Assembly: GCA_019247795.1 (NCBI GenBank)
Contig: JAFBAK010000363.1
Location: forward strand, 1 to 36,463
Direction: 5' to 3'
From: Hyphomicrobiales bacterium
GTDB lineage: Bacteria; Pseudomonadota; Alphaproteobacteria; Rhizobiales; Beijerinckiaceae
DNA: 36,463 bases
Of the stretch, positions 26,371 to 34,487 are shown piece by piece. The translations under genes and the position numbers were made by a program. Numbering within the stretch: the stretch's first letter is position 1; every line of letters starts with the position of its first letter. The notes beneath the pieces are model-generated. The model had not been told where the DNA came from and did no database searches. It saw only the letters and a list, made by a program, of their open reading frames with translations.

Positions 26371-27369
26371 TTACTTCAGCGTCTTCATCTTGTCCGTGAC
26401 CGCATGTGTCCAGGCGCCGGTCGGCTCCTTGGTGATCACGGGGTCCGAGCCGCTCGCGAGAAGCTCTTTCACGGTGCGCGTGTAGTCGGCTTCCTGGAGA
26501 GTGCCGTCGGTGCCGGAGGTGAGCTTGTTGATCTCGCCCATCATGCGCACCTGATGCTTCTCGGTCTGCGCGCCGGTCGCGTCATTCTCGAGCACGATTT
26601 TCGCGGCTTCGGTCGGGTGCTCACGCGCCCATTCCCAGCCCTTCTCGGATGCCTTCACGAAGCGTGCGAGCTTCTCGACGAAGGCGGGGTCCTTGAGCTT
26701 GTCCTCCGTCGCGTAGAGCCCGTCCTCGAGCGTTGCCACGCCCTGGTCCTCATATTTGAAGACCACGAGCTTGTCGGCCGGGATGCCGGCGTCGATCACT
26801 TGCCAATATTCGTTGTAGGTCATCGTCGAGATGCAATCGGCCTGTTTTTGCAAAAGCGGGTCGACGTTGAAGCCTTGCTTCAGCACCTTCACGCCGCCCG
26901 GCGAGCCGTCCGTCTTGAGGTTGAGTTTCGCCATCCAGGCGAGGAAGGGGTATTCATTGCCCGCGAACCAGACGCCGAGCGTCTTATTGGGAAAGTCCTT
27001 GGGCGTTTTGATGCCCGTGTCGGCTCGGCACGTGAGTTCCATGCCGGAGCGCTTGAAGGGCTGGGCGATGTTGACGAGCGGCACGCCTTTCTCGCGCGAA
27101 GCGAGCGCCGACGGCATCCAGTCGATGATCACATCCGCGCCGCCGCCCGCGATCACCTGCGGCGGGGCGACATCGGGCCCGCCGGGCTTGATGGTCACGT
27201 CGAGCCCGGCTTCCTTGTAGAACCCCTTGTCCTTGGCGACGTAATAGCCTGCGAATTGCGCTTGGGTCACCCATTTGAGCTGCAATGTCAGCTTGTCGGC
27301 CGCTTGCGCCGACGAGACGGCAGCGAGGCTTGCCGCCGCCGCGAGGCAAAGTGCCAGTTTCTTCATCAT
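26371..27369 (-). CDS. ABC transporter substrate-binding protein, THI5/NMT1 family
   Basis: The 332-residue protein starts with a Sec signal peptide (KKLALCLAAAASLAAV, cleavage after AQA) and continues with the NMT1/THI5-like fold: LQLKWVTQAQFAGYYVAKDK, then PGGPDVAPPQVIAGGGADVI and a KTLGVWFAGNEYPFLAW segment. Relatives such as ThiY bind pyrimidines like formylaminopyrimidine or HMP. Here it is the last gene of the pyrimidine-degradation operon, so the ligand is likely a pyrimidine or its ring-opened derivative; this is inference. The ATG at 27369 has AAAGGAGAGG upstream; a much longer reading frame in the same phase is rejected because it runs through the permease gene. Confidence 0.9.
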   Translation of the reverse strand: MMKKLALCLAAAASLAAVSSAQAADKLTLQLKWVTQAQFAGYYVAKDKGFYKEAGLDVTIKPGGPDVAPPQVIAGGGADVIIDWMPSALASREKGVPLVNIAQPFKRSGMELTCRADTGIKTPKDFPNKTLGVWFAGNEYPFLAWMAKLNLKTDGSPGGVKVLKQGFNVDPLLQKQADCISTMTYNEYWQVIDAGIPADKLVVFKYEDQGVATLEDGLYATEDKLKDPAFVEKLARFVKASEKGWEWAREHPTEAAKIVLENDATGAQTEKHQVRMMGEINKLTSGTDGTLQEADYTRTVKELLASGSDPVITKEPTGAWTHAVTDKMKTLK

Positions 27370-27404
27370 GACCTCTCCTTTGTTGCGGCGCCTTTCGCCG
27401 TGCC

Positions 27405-28586
27405 TCACCCTCTCTGGCGATAGGACGGGTGCCAGAATGTCGCCTTGCGTTCGACGAGCGCGATCAACCCGTAGAAGATGGATCCGAAGAGCGCCGCCAC
27501 GAGGATCGTTGCCCAAACCATGTCGATATTCATGCGCCCGACCTCGGCGTTGATGCGAAAGCCCATGCCGGTGATCGGCGTGCCGAAAAACTCCGCGACG
27601 ATCGCGCCGATGAGCGCAAGCGTCGAATTGATCTTGAGGCCGTTGAAGATGAAGGGCAAGGCCGCGGGCAGCCGAAGCTTGGTGAGCGTTTGCCCATAGC
27701 CCGCCGCATAGGTCTTCATCAAGTCGCTTTCCATCGCGCCCGCCGCGGCAAGTCCTGCATTGGCGTTCACCAGCATCGGAAAAAAGGTCATCACCACGAC
27801 GACCGCGGCCTTCGAGGGCCAGTCGAAGCCGAACCACATGACCATGATTGGCGCGATGCCGACGATCGGCAAGGCCGAGACGAGATTGCCGAGCGGCAGA
27901 AGTCCGCGCTGCAGGAAGGGAACGCGATCGATCAGGATGGCCACGAGAAGCCCGGCGCCCGAGCCGATGACGTAGCCGGCAGCGACGCCTCGGAGCGTCT
28001 GAAGGAAGTCGACGCCGAGCGTCGGCAACGAGTTCGCGAAACGCTGGGCGATGGCCGAGGGCGGCGGCAAGATCACATGCGGCACATTGAACGCCCGCAC
28101 GATGACTTCCCACAGAAAAAGCATCGTCGCGCCGAAGATCACCGGGACGGCAAGGTTGCACAGTGTCCGCAAGGGCCCTTGTTCGGGCGTCGCGGCGATG
28201 ATCGCGTTCACCAGCCGCCAGGCGCCGAGCCACACTGCGACCATGGCCGCGATGAGGGCCGACGGCGCGTGCACTTCGGCGTTCGGCGCGAGCGAGGAGA
28301 TCAGGGCTGCTGCGGTGAGCACGGTGCCGCTCCCTGTCAGCAGGAGCAGGAACTGGGACCGGCGGCGATTGAGGCTCGCGATCGCGCCAGCGACGAGAAG
28401 CACGAGCCCGGCCGCCGACAGCAGATGGCCTTTTTCTGCGCCATCGGAGTTCATGAGCGAGAAGGCGAGAAGCGCCGAGAGGCCACAGGCAAGAGCAAGA
28501 CCATCGAAACGTTTCAGACGGGAGGCCCGCTGCTTGCCCCTCATCGAGCGCACGTGTTCGGCGGCTGAAGCTTCAGCGAAGCTCAT
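27405..28586 (-). CDS. ABC transporter permease with N-terminal membrane extension
   Basis: The 393-residue protein has the standard permease domain in its C-terminal two thirds (about 150-390), with the EAA-loop-type segment YAAGYGQTLTKLRLPAALPF that contacts the ATPase. Before it lie about four further hydrophobic segments (for example LALACGLSALLAFSLM, LLSAAGLVLLVAGAIASL and ALIAAMVAVWLGAW), so it is longer than the usual 250-280 residues for this family. It is one of two different permeases in the operon, so the transporter is probably a heterodimer. The ATG overlaps the stop of the upstream permease gene by 4 bases (ATGA), which indicates coupled translation. Confidence 0.9.
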   Translation of the reverse strand: MSFAEASAAEHVRSMRGKQRASRLKRFDGLALACGLSALLAFSLMNSDGAEKGHLLSAAGLVLLVAGAIASLNRRRSQFLLLLTGSGTVLTAAALISSLAPNAEVHAPSALIAAMVAVWLGAWRLVNAIIAATPEQGPLRTLCNLAVPVIFGATMLFLWEVIVRAFNVPHVILPPPSAIAQRFANSLPTLGVDFLQTLRGVAAGYVIGSGAGLLVAILIDRVPFLQRGLLPLGNLVSALPIVGIAPIMVMWFGFDWPSKAAVVVVMTFFPMLVNANAGLAAAGAMESDLMKTYAAGYGQTLTKLRLPAALPFIFNGLKINSTLALIGAIVAEFFGTPITGMGFRINAEVGRMNIDMVWATILVAALFGSIFYGLIALVERKATFWHPSYRQRG

Positions 28587-29491
28587 CGCACGTATCCCAT
28601 GCGCTTCGATACGGCGCGATCGACCATGCCGACGAGCATGACGAGCATCGCCGCGCAGAAGGCTGCCGCAAAGAGCGCCGCCCAGATCTGGATCGTCTGC
28701 CCGTAATAAGAACCGGCAAGAAGCCGCGCGCCAAAGCCGCCATCCTCGCTCTTGGTCATCTCCGCGACCACGGCGCCGACGAGGCTCGCGGCGACTGCGA
28801 CCTTGAGGCTCGCGAAGAGAAAGGGCACGCTCGCCGGCGCCCTGAGCTTGAAGAAGGTCTGGAAACGCGTGGCCGAGTAGGTGCGCATGAGATCGAGCTG
28901 CAGCGGATCAGGCGAGCGCAAGCCTTTCACCATCCCGACCGTGACCGGGAAGAATGAAAGATAGGCCGAGATCGTCGCCTTCGGCACGATCCCCGTCACG
29001 TCGAACTGGTTCATGATCACGACAATCATCGGGGCGAGCGCGATGATTGGGATCGTCTGCGAGGCGATGATCCATGGCATAAGACTTCGCTCGAGACTTG
29101 CGGCATGCACGATCATCACGGCTAGCAGCATGCCGAGAGCCGAGCCGATGGCGAAGCCGAGAAGCGTAGCCTCGAGCGTTACCGCGCCATGGTAGACGAG
29201 GCTTCGCTTCGACGAGGGCGAGAGCTCGAACACCGTCTTGTCGATCTCCGCCGCGATCTGATGCGGCGCAGGCAGACGCGGACGATCCTGGCTCATCGTA
29301 CCTTCGACGAGATCGCTCGTGGAATAGGCTTGATCGGCATTGGCGAAAGCGTCGCGCTGCAAGTCGAGATTCATGAAGAACGCGGCGACATACCAGATGA
29401 TGAGAATGAAAAATACGACGACGAAGATCGGAAAAGCGTTGCCGGCGGACAGCCGTTGAAGAAGGCGAGGCGCGCCGCGCTCAGTCGACAT
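28583..29491 (-). CDS. ABC transporter permease
   Basis: The 302-residue protein has an N-terminal membrane segment (FPIFVVVFFILIIWYVAAFF), then a soluble stretch of about 60-70 residues, then the canonical permease domain with TLLGFAIGSALGMLLAVMIV and the EAA-like segment YSATRFQTFFKLRAPASVPF. It should pair with the other permease of the operon in the inner membrane. The ATG at 29491 is preferred: it gives the short hydrophilic start MSTERGAP before the first membrane segment, and the ATPase stop overlaps it by 11 bases. The long in-phase extension upstream lies inside the ATPase gene and is not real. Confidence 0.9.
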   Translation of the reverse strand: MSTERGAPRLLQRLSAGNAFPIFVVVFFILIIWYVAAFFMNLDLQRDAFANADQAYSTSDLVEGTMSQDRPRLPAPHQIAAEIDKTVFELSPSSKRSLVYHGAVTLEATLLGFAIGSALGMLLAVMIVHAASLERSLMPWIIASQTIPIIALAPMIVVIMNQFDVTGIVPKATISAYLSFFPVTVGMVKGLRSPDPLQLDLMRTYSATRFQTFFKLRAPASVPFLFASLKVAVAASLVGAVVAEMTKSEDGGFGARLLAGSYYGQTIQIWAALFAAAFCAAMLVMLVGMVDRAVSKRMGYVR

Positions 29492-30305
29492 AGGAATGGC
29501 CTTCGCGCAATCCGTGCCGGACGCGATTGGCGATTTCCAGGAATTGGCGCGTTTCGCGGACCTCGAGCGTGCGGTCGCGGGCAAAACCACATTCGATGAC
29601 ATCATGGATGCGGCCGGGACGCGGTGACATGACCACGATCCTCGTCGAGAGGAACACAGCCTCCGGAATGGAATGGGTGACGAAGACGACCGTCTTGCGC
29701 GTCTTGTTCCAAAGCTGCAAAAGCTGCTCGTTGAGCTTGTCGCGCACGATCTCGTCGAGCGCACCGAAGGGCTCGTCCATCAGCAAGAGGTCGGGATCGA
29801 AAGCGAGAGCGCGCGCGATCGAGGCGCGCTGCTGCATGCCGCCCGACAATTGCCAGGGAAATCGCCTCTCGAAGCCGCTGAGATTCACGAGGTCGAGATT
29901 GCGTTGGACACGCTCTTTGCGCTCCTCCTTGGAAAATCCCATGATCTCGAGCGGAAGCGCGATGTTCCGCGCAATCGTGCGCCAGGGGTAAAGCGCCGGC
30001 GCCTGGAACACATAGCCATAAGCGCGCTCGAGCCTTGCCTCACTGGGCGTGAGCCCGTTGATGATGACCTTGCCGCTCGTCGGCGTCTCGAGATCGGCTA
30101 TCACGCGCAACAACGTCGTCTTGCCGCATCCCGAAGGTCCGATGAGCGAGACGAATTCGCCGCGCTCGATCGAAAGATCGATCCCGGAAAGCGCCTCGAC
30201 CGGACCGTCCGAAGTCTCGAAGGTGAGCGACAAGCGGGAGATGTCGATGACGCGCGCGGCCCGTGCCTCGGCGCCGCTCTCTGCCTTGGGAATGCTCTCG
30301 AGCAT
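29481..30305 (-). CDS. ABC transporter ATP-binding protein
   Basis: This 274-residue ATPase has Walker A GPSGCGKT at 56-63, a Q-loop (VFQAPALYPW), signature LSGGMQQR at 153-160, Walker B LLLMDEP at 173-179, D-loop GALD and switch His211. It matches the nitrate/sulfonate/taurine and THI5-type ABC import ATPases. It powers the pair of permeases encoded just downstream. The ATG at 30305 overlaps the dihydropyrimidinase stop by one base (TGATG), which indicates translational coupling. An in-frame GTG at 30344 would give a 39-bp overlap and is less likely. Confidence 0.93.
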   Translation of the reverse strand: MLESIPKAESGAEARAARVIDISRLSLTFETSDGPVEALSGIDLSIERGEFVSLIGPSGCGKTTLLRVIADLETPTSGKVIINGLTPSEARLERAYGYVFQAPALYPWRTIARNIALPLEIMGFSKEERKERVQRNLDLVNLSGFERRFPWQLSGGMQQRASIARALAFDPDLLLMDEPFGALDEIVRDKLNEQLLQLWNKTRKTVVFVTHSIPEAVFLSTRIVVMSPRPGRIHDVIECGFARDRTLEVRETRQFLEIANRVRHGLREGHSYVD

Positions 30306-31732
30306 CAGCGCGCGATCTTCCGCACGGCAGTGATCTTCTTCCACTCGGTCAAGGCGCGTGCGGCGGCGGGGAAGGGGGCCCGAGCGACGAATTTGCCGCG
30401 CCCTGGCTTGGCGCTCATCTGACCACCGTCATAGACGACCTCGCCACGCGAGATCGTGGTGCGCGGCAGGCCGCTCACCTTCACGCCTTCGAAGACGTTG
30501 TAATCGATCGCCGACATCTGCGTCTTCGCCGAGATCGTCTTCTCGGCCTTCGGATCCCAGATGACGATATCGGCGTCCGAGCCCGGCAAGATCGCGCCCT
30601 TCTTCGGATAGAGGTTGAGGATGCGCGCGATATTCGACGAGGTCGCGGCGACGAATTCATTCATGGTGAGACGTCCCGTGCCGACGCCGTAGGTCCAGAG
30701 CACCGGCATGCGATCCTCGAGGCCGCCCGTGCCGTTCGGGATGCGCGTGAAATCATTGCGGCCGAAACGCTTCTGCTCGCTGGTGAAGGCGCAATGATCG
30801 GTCGCGACAACTTGCAAGGAACCGGCGCGCAAGCCGTTCCACAAATCTTCCTGATTGGCCTTGTCGCGGAAGGGCGGCGACATCACGCGCCGTGCCGCGT
30901 GGTCCCAATCCTTGTTGAAGTATTCGCTCTCGTCGAGGACAAGGTGTTGAATCAGCGGCTCGCCATAGACGCGCTTTCCCTCGGCGCGGGCGCGCGCGAT
31001 CGCGTGATGCGCCTGGCGGCACGAGACATGCACGATGTAGAGCGGCACACCCGCCATGTCGGCGAGCATGATGGCGCGGTTCGCCGCCTCGCCTTCGACC
31101 TCCGGTGGCCGCGACCAGGCATGGCCTTCGGGACCTGTGATTCCGTCCGCCAAAAGCTTCGCTTGGAGAGCCGCCACCACATCGCCGTTCTCGGCATGCA
31201 CGAGCGGCATGGCGCCGAGTTCGGCGCAGCGGCGGAAGGAGGCGAACATCTCGTCATCATTCACCATCAACGCGCCCTTGTAGGCCATGAAATGCTTGAA
31301 GGTGGTGACACCCCGCTTGACGACGGCGGCCATCTCGTCGCGCACCTTCTCGGTCCAATAGGTGATGCACATGTGATAGGCATAATCGGTGCAGGCGGTT
31401 TTTGATTTCTTGTCCCACTCGGCCCAAGCTTCAAGAAGTGGCTGGCCATTCGTCGGAATACAGAAATCGACCACCATCGTGGTGCCGCCGGAGAGCGCGG
31501 CCTTGGTGCCGCTCTCGTAGTGATCGGCCGATGTCGTGCCCATGAAGGGCATCTCGAGATGCGTGTGCGGGTCGATGCCGCCGGGCATGACGAAGCAGCC
31601 CGAGGCATCGACGACATCCGTGCCTGAAAGGCCGGTCCCGATGGCCTTGATGCTTTCACCTTCGACGAGGATATCGGACTTGAATGTGCGGTCCGCCGCG
31701 ACGATGTCGCCGCCCTTGATCAAAAGAGACAT
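30305..31732 (-). CDS. hydA: Dihydropyrimidinase (D-hydantoinase)
   Basis: This 475-residue amidohydrolase has all metal-centre residues: His56 and His58 (DPHTHLEMP), Lys152 expected to be carboxylated (FKHFMAYKG), His179, His235 (YIVHVS) and Asp312 (VATDHCAF). It opens dihydrouracil or dihydrothymine to the N-carbamoyl-beta-amino acid, and related enzymes act on hydantoins. The GGAGG ribosome site lies 6-7 bases before the ATG at 31732, so longer in-phase starts running back through the hairpin element are rejected. It follows the carbamoyl-amidohydrolase gene by 106 bp holding a double hairpin, and the ATPase gene starts at its stop. Confidence 0.95.
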   Translation of the reverse strand: MSLLIKGGDIVAADRTFKSDILVEGESIKAIGTGLSGTDVVDASGCFVMPGGIDPHTHLEMPFMGTTSADHYESGTKAALSGGTTMVVDFCIPTNGQPLLEAWAEWDKKSKTACTDYAYHMCITYWTEKVRDEMAAVVKRGVTTFKHFMAYKGALMVNDDEMFASFRRCAELGAMPLVHAENGDVVAALQAKLLADGITGPEGHAWSRPPEVEGEAANRAIMLADMAGVPLYIVHVSCRQAHHAIARARAEGKRVYGEPLIQHLVLDESEYFNKDWDHAARRVMSPPFRDKANQEDLWNGLRAGSLQVVATDHCAFTSEQKRFGRNDFTRIPNGTGGLEDRMPVLWTYGVGTGRLTMNEFVAATSSNIARILNLYPKKGAILPGSDADIVIWDPKAEKTISAKTQMSAIDYNVFEGVKVSGLPRTTISRGEVVYDGGQMSAKPGRGKFVARAPFPAAARALTEWKKITAVRKIAR

Positions 31733-31753
31733 CGCGTTCCTCCAGGAATAACT

Positions 31754-31807
31754 CCTTCTCCCGCGCTCTTCGCGCGGGAGAAGGTGCCGGCCGCGTGAGC
31801 GGCCGGC
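31754..31807. repeat. Double-hairpin intergenic element inside the pyrimidine operon
   Basis: A perfect 13-bp stem (CCTTCTCCCGCGC at 31754-31766 with its complement at 31772-31784, 5-base loop) is followed at once by a perfect 9-bp stem (GCCGGCCGC at 31786-31794 with 31799-31807, GTGA loop). The tail GGATGAGGG matches the common alphaproteobacterial CTCCC...GGGAG-GGATGAGGG REP-like family, as I recall it. There is no T-run, so partial termination or mRNA stabilisation is more likely than full termination. Confidence 0.9.
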
Positions 31808-31838
31808 GGATGAGGGCGGCGTAGGGCACAACCATTGC

Positions 31839-33086
31839 TCATCCCACCACCTCCGCCTTCTCGAGGACGGCGTGCATCAGCACATTGGCGCCGGCCGTCG
31901 CCCAATCGGGCTTGATGTCCTCGGCTTCGTTGTGGCTCACCCCATCGACGCAAGGCGTGAAGATCATCGAAGTGGGCGCCACCCGGGCGATATAGCAGGC
32001 GTCGTGCCCGGCGCCCGAGACGATGTCGCGATGCGTGTAGCCGAAATGCTGGGCGGCGCGGCGCACGGCGGCAACGCACTCCTTGTCGAAGGCGACCGGC
32101 TGATAATAGAAGATCTGGCGGATCTCATAGCTGAGACCGATTTCCTTGGCGATCGCCTGGACGCCCTCTCGCAGCCGAGCATCCATCACCGAAAGCACCG
32201 CGTCATCGGGATGGCGGAATTCACACGCGATGAAGGCCGTCCCTGGAATCACGTTGCGTGAGTTCGGGTATGGGTTGAGCATGCCCACGGTGCCGACGGC
32301 GAGCGGCGCCTGCGCGAGCGCCGTCTTGTTGACGAGCTCGACGATGCGCGCCGCGCCCAGAAGCGCGTCCTTGCGCCGCGGCATCGGGGTCGAGCCCGCA
32401 TGGCTCTCAAAGCCGGTGAGGTCGATCTCGTACCAGCGCTGACCCTGTCCATGCGTCACGATGCCGACATCGAGATTCTCCGCTTCGAGGATCGGTCCTT
32501 GTTCGATATGGAGCTCGAAGAAGGCGTGGATTTTCCGGGTTCCCACCGGTTCATCCCCTTTAAAGCCGATGCGCGTGAGCTCCTCGCCGAGCTTCTTGCC
32601 TTCCTGGTCTTCGCAGGCATAGGCGAAATCCTTGGTGTAGACGCCTGCAAAGACGCCCGAGGACACCATCGCGGGCGCGAATCGCGAACCTTCCTCGTTC
32701 GTCCAATTGGCGATCTCGATCGGGCGCTTCGTCTTGATCTTGAGGTCATTGAGCGAGCGCACGACCTCGAGTGCCCCGAGCACACCGAGCACGCCGTCGA
32801 ACTTCCCGCCCGTCGGCTGTGTGTCGAGATGCGAGCCCATCATCACCGGCGCAAGACCATTCTCCGTACCGGGTCGGCGCGCGAAGATGTTCCCCATCTC
32901 GTCGACCGCGACGCCGCATCCGGCCTTCTCGCACCAAGAGGTGAAGAGCGCACGGCCTTCGCGGTCGAGATCGGTGAGCGTGAGCCGCTTGCTTCCGCCC
33001 TTCGGTGTCGCTCCGATCTTCGCCATTTCCATGATCGAATCCCAGAGCCGCCCGCCATCGATGCGGATATTCGAGAGATCGGCCAT
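31839..33086 (-). CDS. Zn-dependent N-carbamoyl-beta-amino acid amidohydrolase (M20 family)
   Basis: This 415-residue enzyme of the amidase/hydantoinase/carbamoylase family has the two-metal site residues His86 (MGSHLDTQ), Asp97 (GGKFDGVLG), Glu131-Glu132 (NWTNEEGSRF), His193 (ELHIEQGPIL) and His384 (GVSHNEAED). The lid domain holds the GFESHAGSTPM and NVIPGTAFIACEFRH blocks. In this operon it most likely hydrolyses N-carbamoyl-beta-alanine or N-carbamoyl-beta-aminoisobutyrate (beta-ureidopropionase), finishing the pathway. Allantoate amidohydrolase or L-carbamoylase are family alternatives. A GGAG ribosome site lies 6 bases before the ATG and the preA stop is only 3 bp upstream. Confidence 0.93.
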   Translation of the reverse strand: MADLSNIRIDGGRLWDSIMEMAKIGATPKGGSKRLTLTDLDREGRALFTSWCEKAGCGVAVDEMGNIFARRPGTENGLAPVMMGSHLDTQPTGGKFDGVLGVLGALEVVRSLNDLKIKTKRPIEIANWTNEEGSRFAPAMVSSGVFAGVYTKDFAYACEDQEGKKLGEELTRIGFKGDEPVGTRKIHAFFELHIEQGPILEAENLDVGIVTHGQGQRWYEIDLTGFESHAGSTPMPRRKDALLGAARIVELVNKTALAQAPLAVGTVGMLNPYPNSRNVIPGTAFIACEFRHPDDAVLSVMDARLREGVQAIAKEIGLSYEIRQIFYYQPVAFDKECVAAVRRAAQHFGYTHRDIVSGAGHDACYIARVAPTSMIFTPCVDGVSHNEAEDIKPDWATAGANVLMHAVLEKAEVVG

Positions 33087-33089
33087 CGT

Positions 33090-34400
33090 CTACTCCGCCG
33101 CCTGCTTCGCCATGGGATTGTTGGGGTGCTTGGTCCAATCGAGAGGCGGCTGTGCGTAGGGGACGCCTGTGCGCGGGTCGATGCCTTGCGTGCGGTGTTC
33201 CAGGGTGATGCAGTTCTCGACGGGGCAGACGAGCACGCACAAATTGCAGCCGACGCATTCCTCGTCCTTGACCACGAATTTGCGCTCGCCGTTGACGGTG
33301 GCGGCGATCGCCTGATGGGAGGTGTCCTCACAAGCGCTGAAGCAGCGCCCGCATTTTATGCAAAGGTCCTGATCGATGACCGCCTTCGCAACATAGTTGA
33401 GGTTGAGGTGCTCCCATTCGGTGAAATTGCGCGTGGCGCGTCCTTCGAAGTCCGCGAGCGTCGCGTGTCCGGCCTGGTCCATCCAATCCGTAAGGCCGGA
33501 GATCATCTCCGTGACGATGCGGAAACCGTAAGTCATGGCCGCTGTGCACACCTGCACCGTGCCTGAGCCGAGCGCGATGAATTCGGCAGCGTCTCGCCAG
33601 GTGGTGATGCCGCCGATCCCGGAGATCGGCAAACCGCGCGTCTCGGGATCGCGCGCGATCTGCGCCACCATGTTGAGCGCGATCGGCTTCACTGCAGGCC
33701 CGCAGAAGCCGCCATGCGTGCCTTTGCCGTCCACATGCGGCGCCGGTGTCATGCGATCGAGATCGACCTGCATGATCGAGGTGATGGTGTTGATGAGCGA
33801 TACCGCATCCGCTCCGCCGCGCTTCGCCGCCCGCGCCGGGTAGCGGATGTCCGTGATGTTCGGGGTGAGCTTCACGATGACGGGCATGCGCGTGTTCTGC
33901 TTGCACCAGCGCACCACCATCTCGATGTATTCGGGCACTTGGCCCACCGCCGACCCCATGCCGCGCTCGGACATGCCGTGCGGGCAGCCGAAATTCAATT
34001 CGATGCCGTCGCAACCTGTCTCCTCGACAGGCTTGAGGATTTTCTTCCACGCCGCTTCCTCGCAAGGCACCATGAGCGAGACGACGACCGCGCGGTCCGG
34101 CCAATCGCGTTTCACTTGCTTGATCTCGCGCAGGTTCACGTCGAGGGGACGGTCGGTGATGAGCTCGATGTTGTTGAAGCCGATGACACGCCGGTCGGGA
34201 CCATGGATCGCCCCGTAGCGCGGACCGCTCACATTGACGACGGGAGGGCCGTCCTCACCGAGCGTCTTCCAGACGACCCCGCCCCACCCCGCCTCGAAGG
34301 CGCGTTTGATGTTGTAAGCCTTGTCGGTCGGAGGAGCGGAGGCGAGCCAGAAGGGATTCGGCGAAAGGATGCCTGCGAAATTCGTGCGTAGATCGGCCAT
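33090..34400 (-). CDS. preA: NAD-dependent dihydropyrimidine dehydrogenase subunit PreA
   Basis: This 436-residue protein has a dihydroorotate-dehydrogenase-like FMN barrel (about 1-310) and a C-terminal ferredoxin domain (about 335-410). The active-site loop NFGCPHGMSERGMG contains Cys139 and His141, matching the catalytic Cys of mammalian dihydropyrimidine dehydrogenase. Two 4Fe-4S motifs follow (CIKCGRCFSAC, then CVGCNLCVLVCP). With PreT it reduces uracil and thymine to the 5,6-dihydro forms. The ATG at 34400 is preferred over a GTG at 34412, because GTGGAAACG can serve as its ribosome site. The gap to preT (65 bp) is mostly a palindromic repeat. Confidence 0.95.
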   Translation of the reverse strand: MADLRTNFAGILSPNPFWLASAPPTDKAYNIKRAFEAGWGGVVWKTLGEDGPPVVNVSGPRYGAIHGPDRRVIGFNNIELITDRPLDVNLREIKQVKRDWPDRAVVVSLMVPCEEAAWKKILKPVEETGCDGIELNFGCPHGMSERGMGSAVGQVPEYIEMVVRWCKQNTRMPVIVKLTPNITDIRYPARAAKRGGADAVSLINTITSIMQVDLDRMTPAPHVDGKGTHGGFCGPAVKPIALNMVAQIARDPETRGLPISGIGGITTWRDAAEFIALGSGTVQVCTAAMTYGFRIVTEMISGLTDWMDQAGHATLADFEGRATRNFTEWEHLNLNYVAKAVIDQDLCIKCGRCFSACEDTSHQAIAATVNGERKFVVKDEECVGCNLCVLVCPVENCITLEHRTQGIDPRTGVPYAQPPLDWTKHPNNPMAKQAAE

Positions 34401-34423
34401 CGTCGTTTCCACTCATTGATGAT

Positions 34424-34487
34424 GGCGAATAGCGAAATGGCGAGTAGCGAATAGAATGCGCATCACTACTCGCTATTCGCTACTCGC
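34424..34487. repeat. GCGAATAGCGA-type inverted repeat overlapping the end of preT
   Basis: A perfect 15-bp inverted repeat (GCGAGTAGCGAATAG at 34440-34454 with its complement at 34473-34487) encloses an 18-base loop, and a further partial copy of the left arm lies at 34424-34436. The right arm lies inside preT and encodes its final residues. The motif looks like a mobile intergenic repeat and could form a strong hairpin in the preT-preA transcript. Confidence 0.88.

Noticed and set aside
25970-26485. Open reading frames running through the tandem repeats on both strands
   Set aside because: They exist because the repeat has no stop codons in some frames; the peptides are low-complexity, repeat every 133 bp, and match no family.
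27370-28233. N-terminal extension of the THI5-like binding protein to a 620-residue product
   Set aside because: The extension lies in another frame of the permease gene, and the true start has a signal peptide and an AAAGGAGAGG ribosome site.
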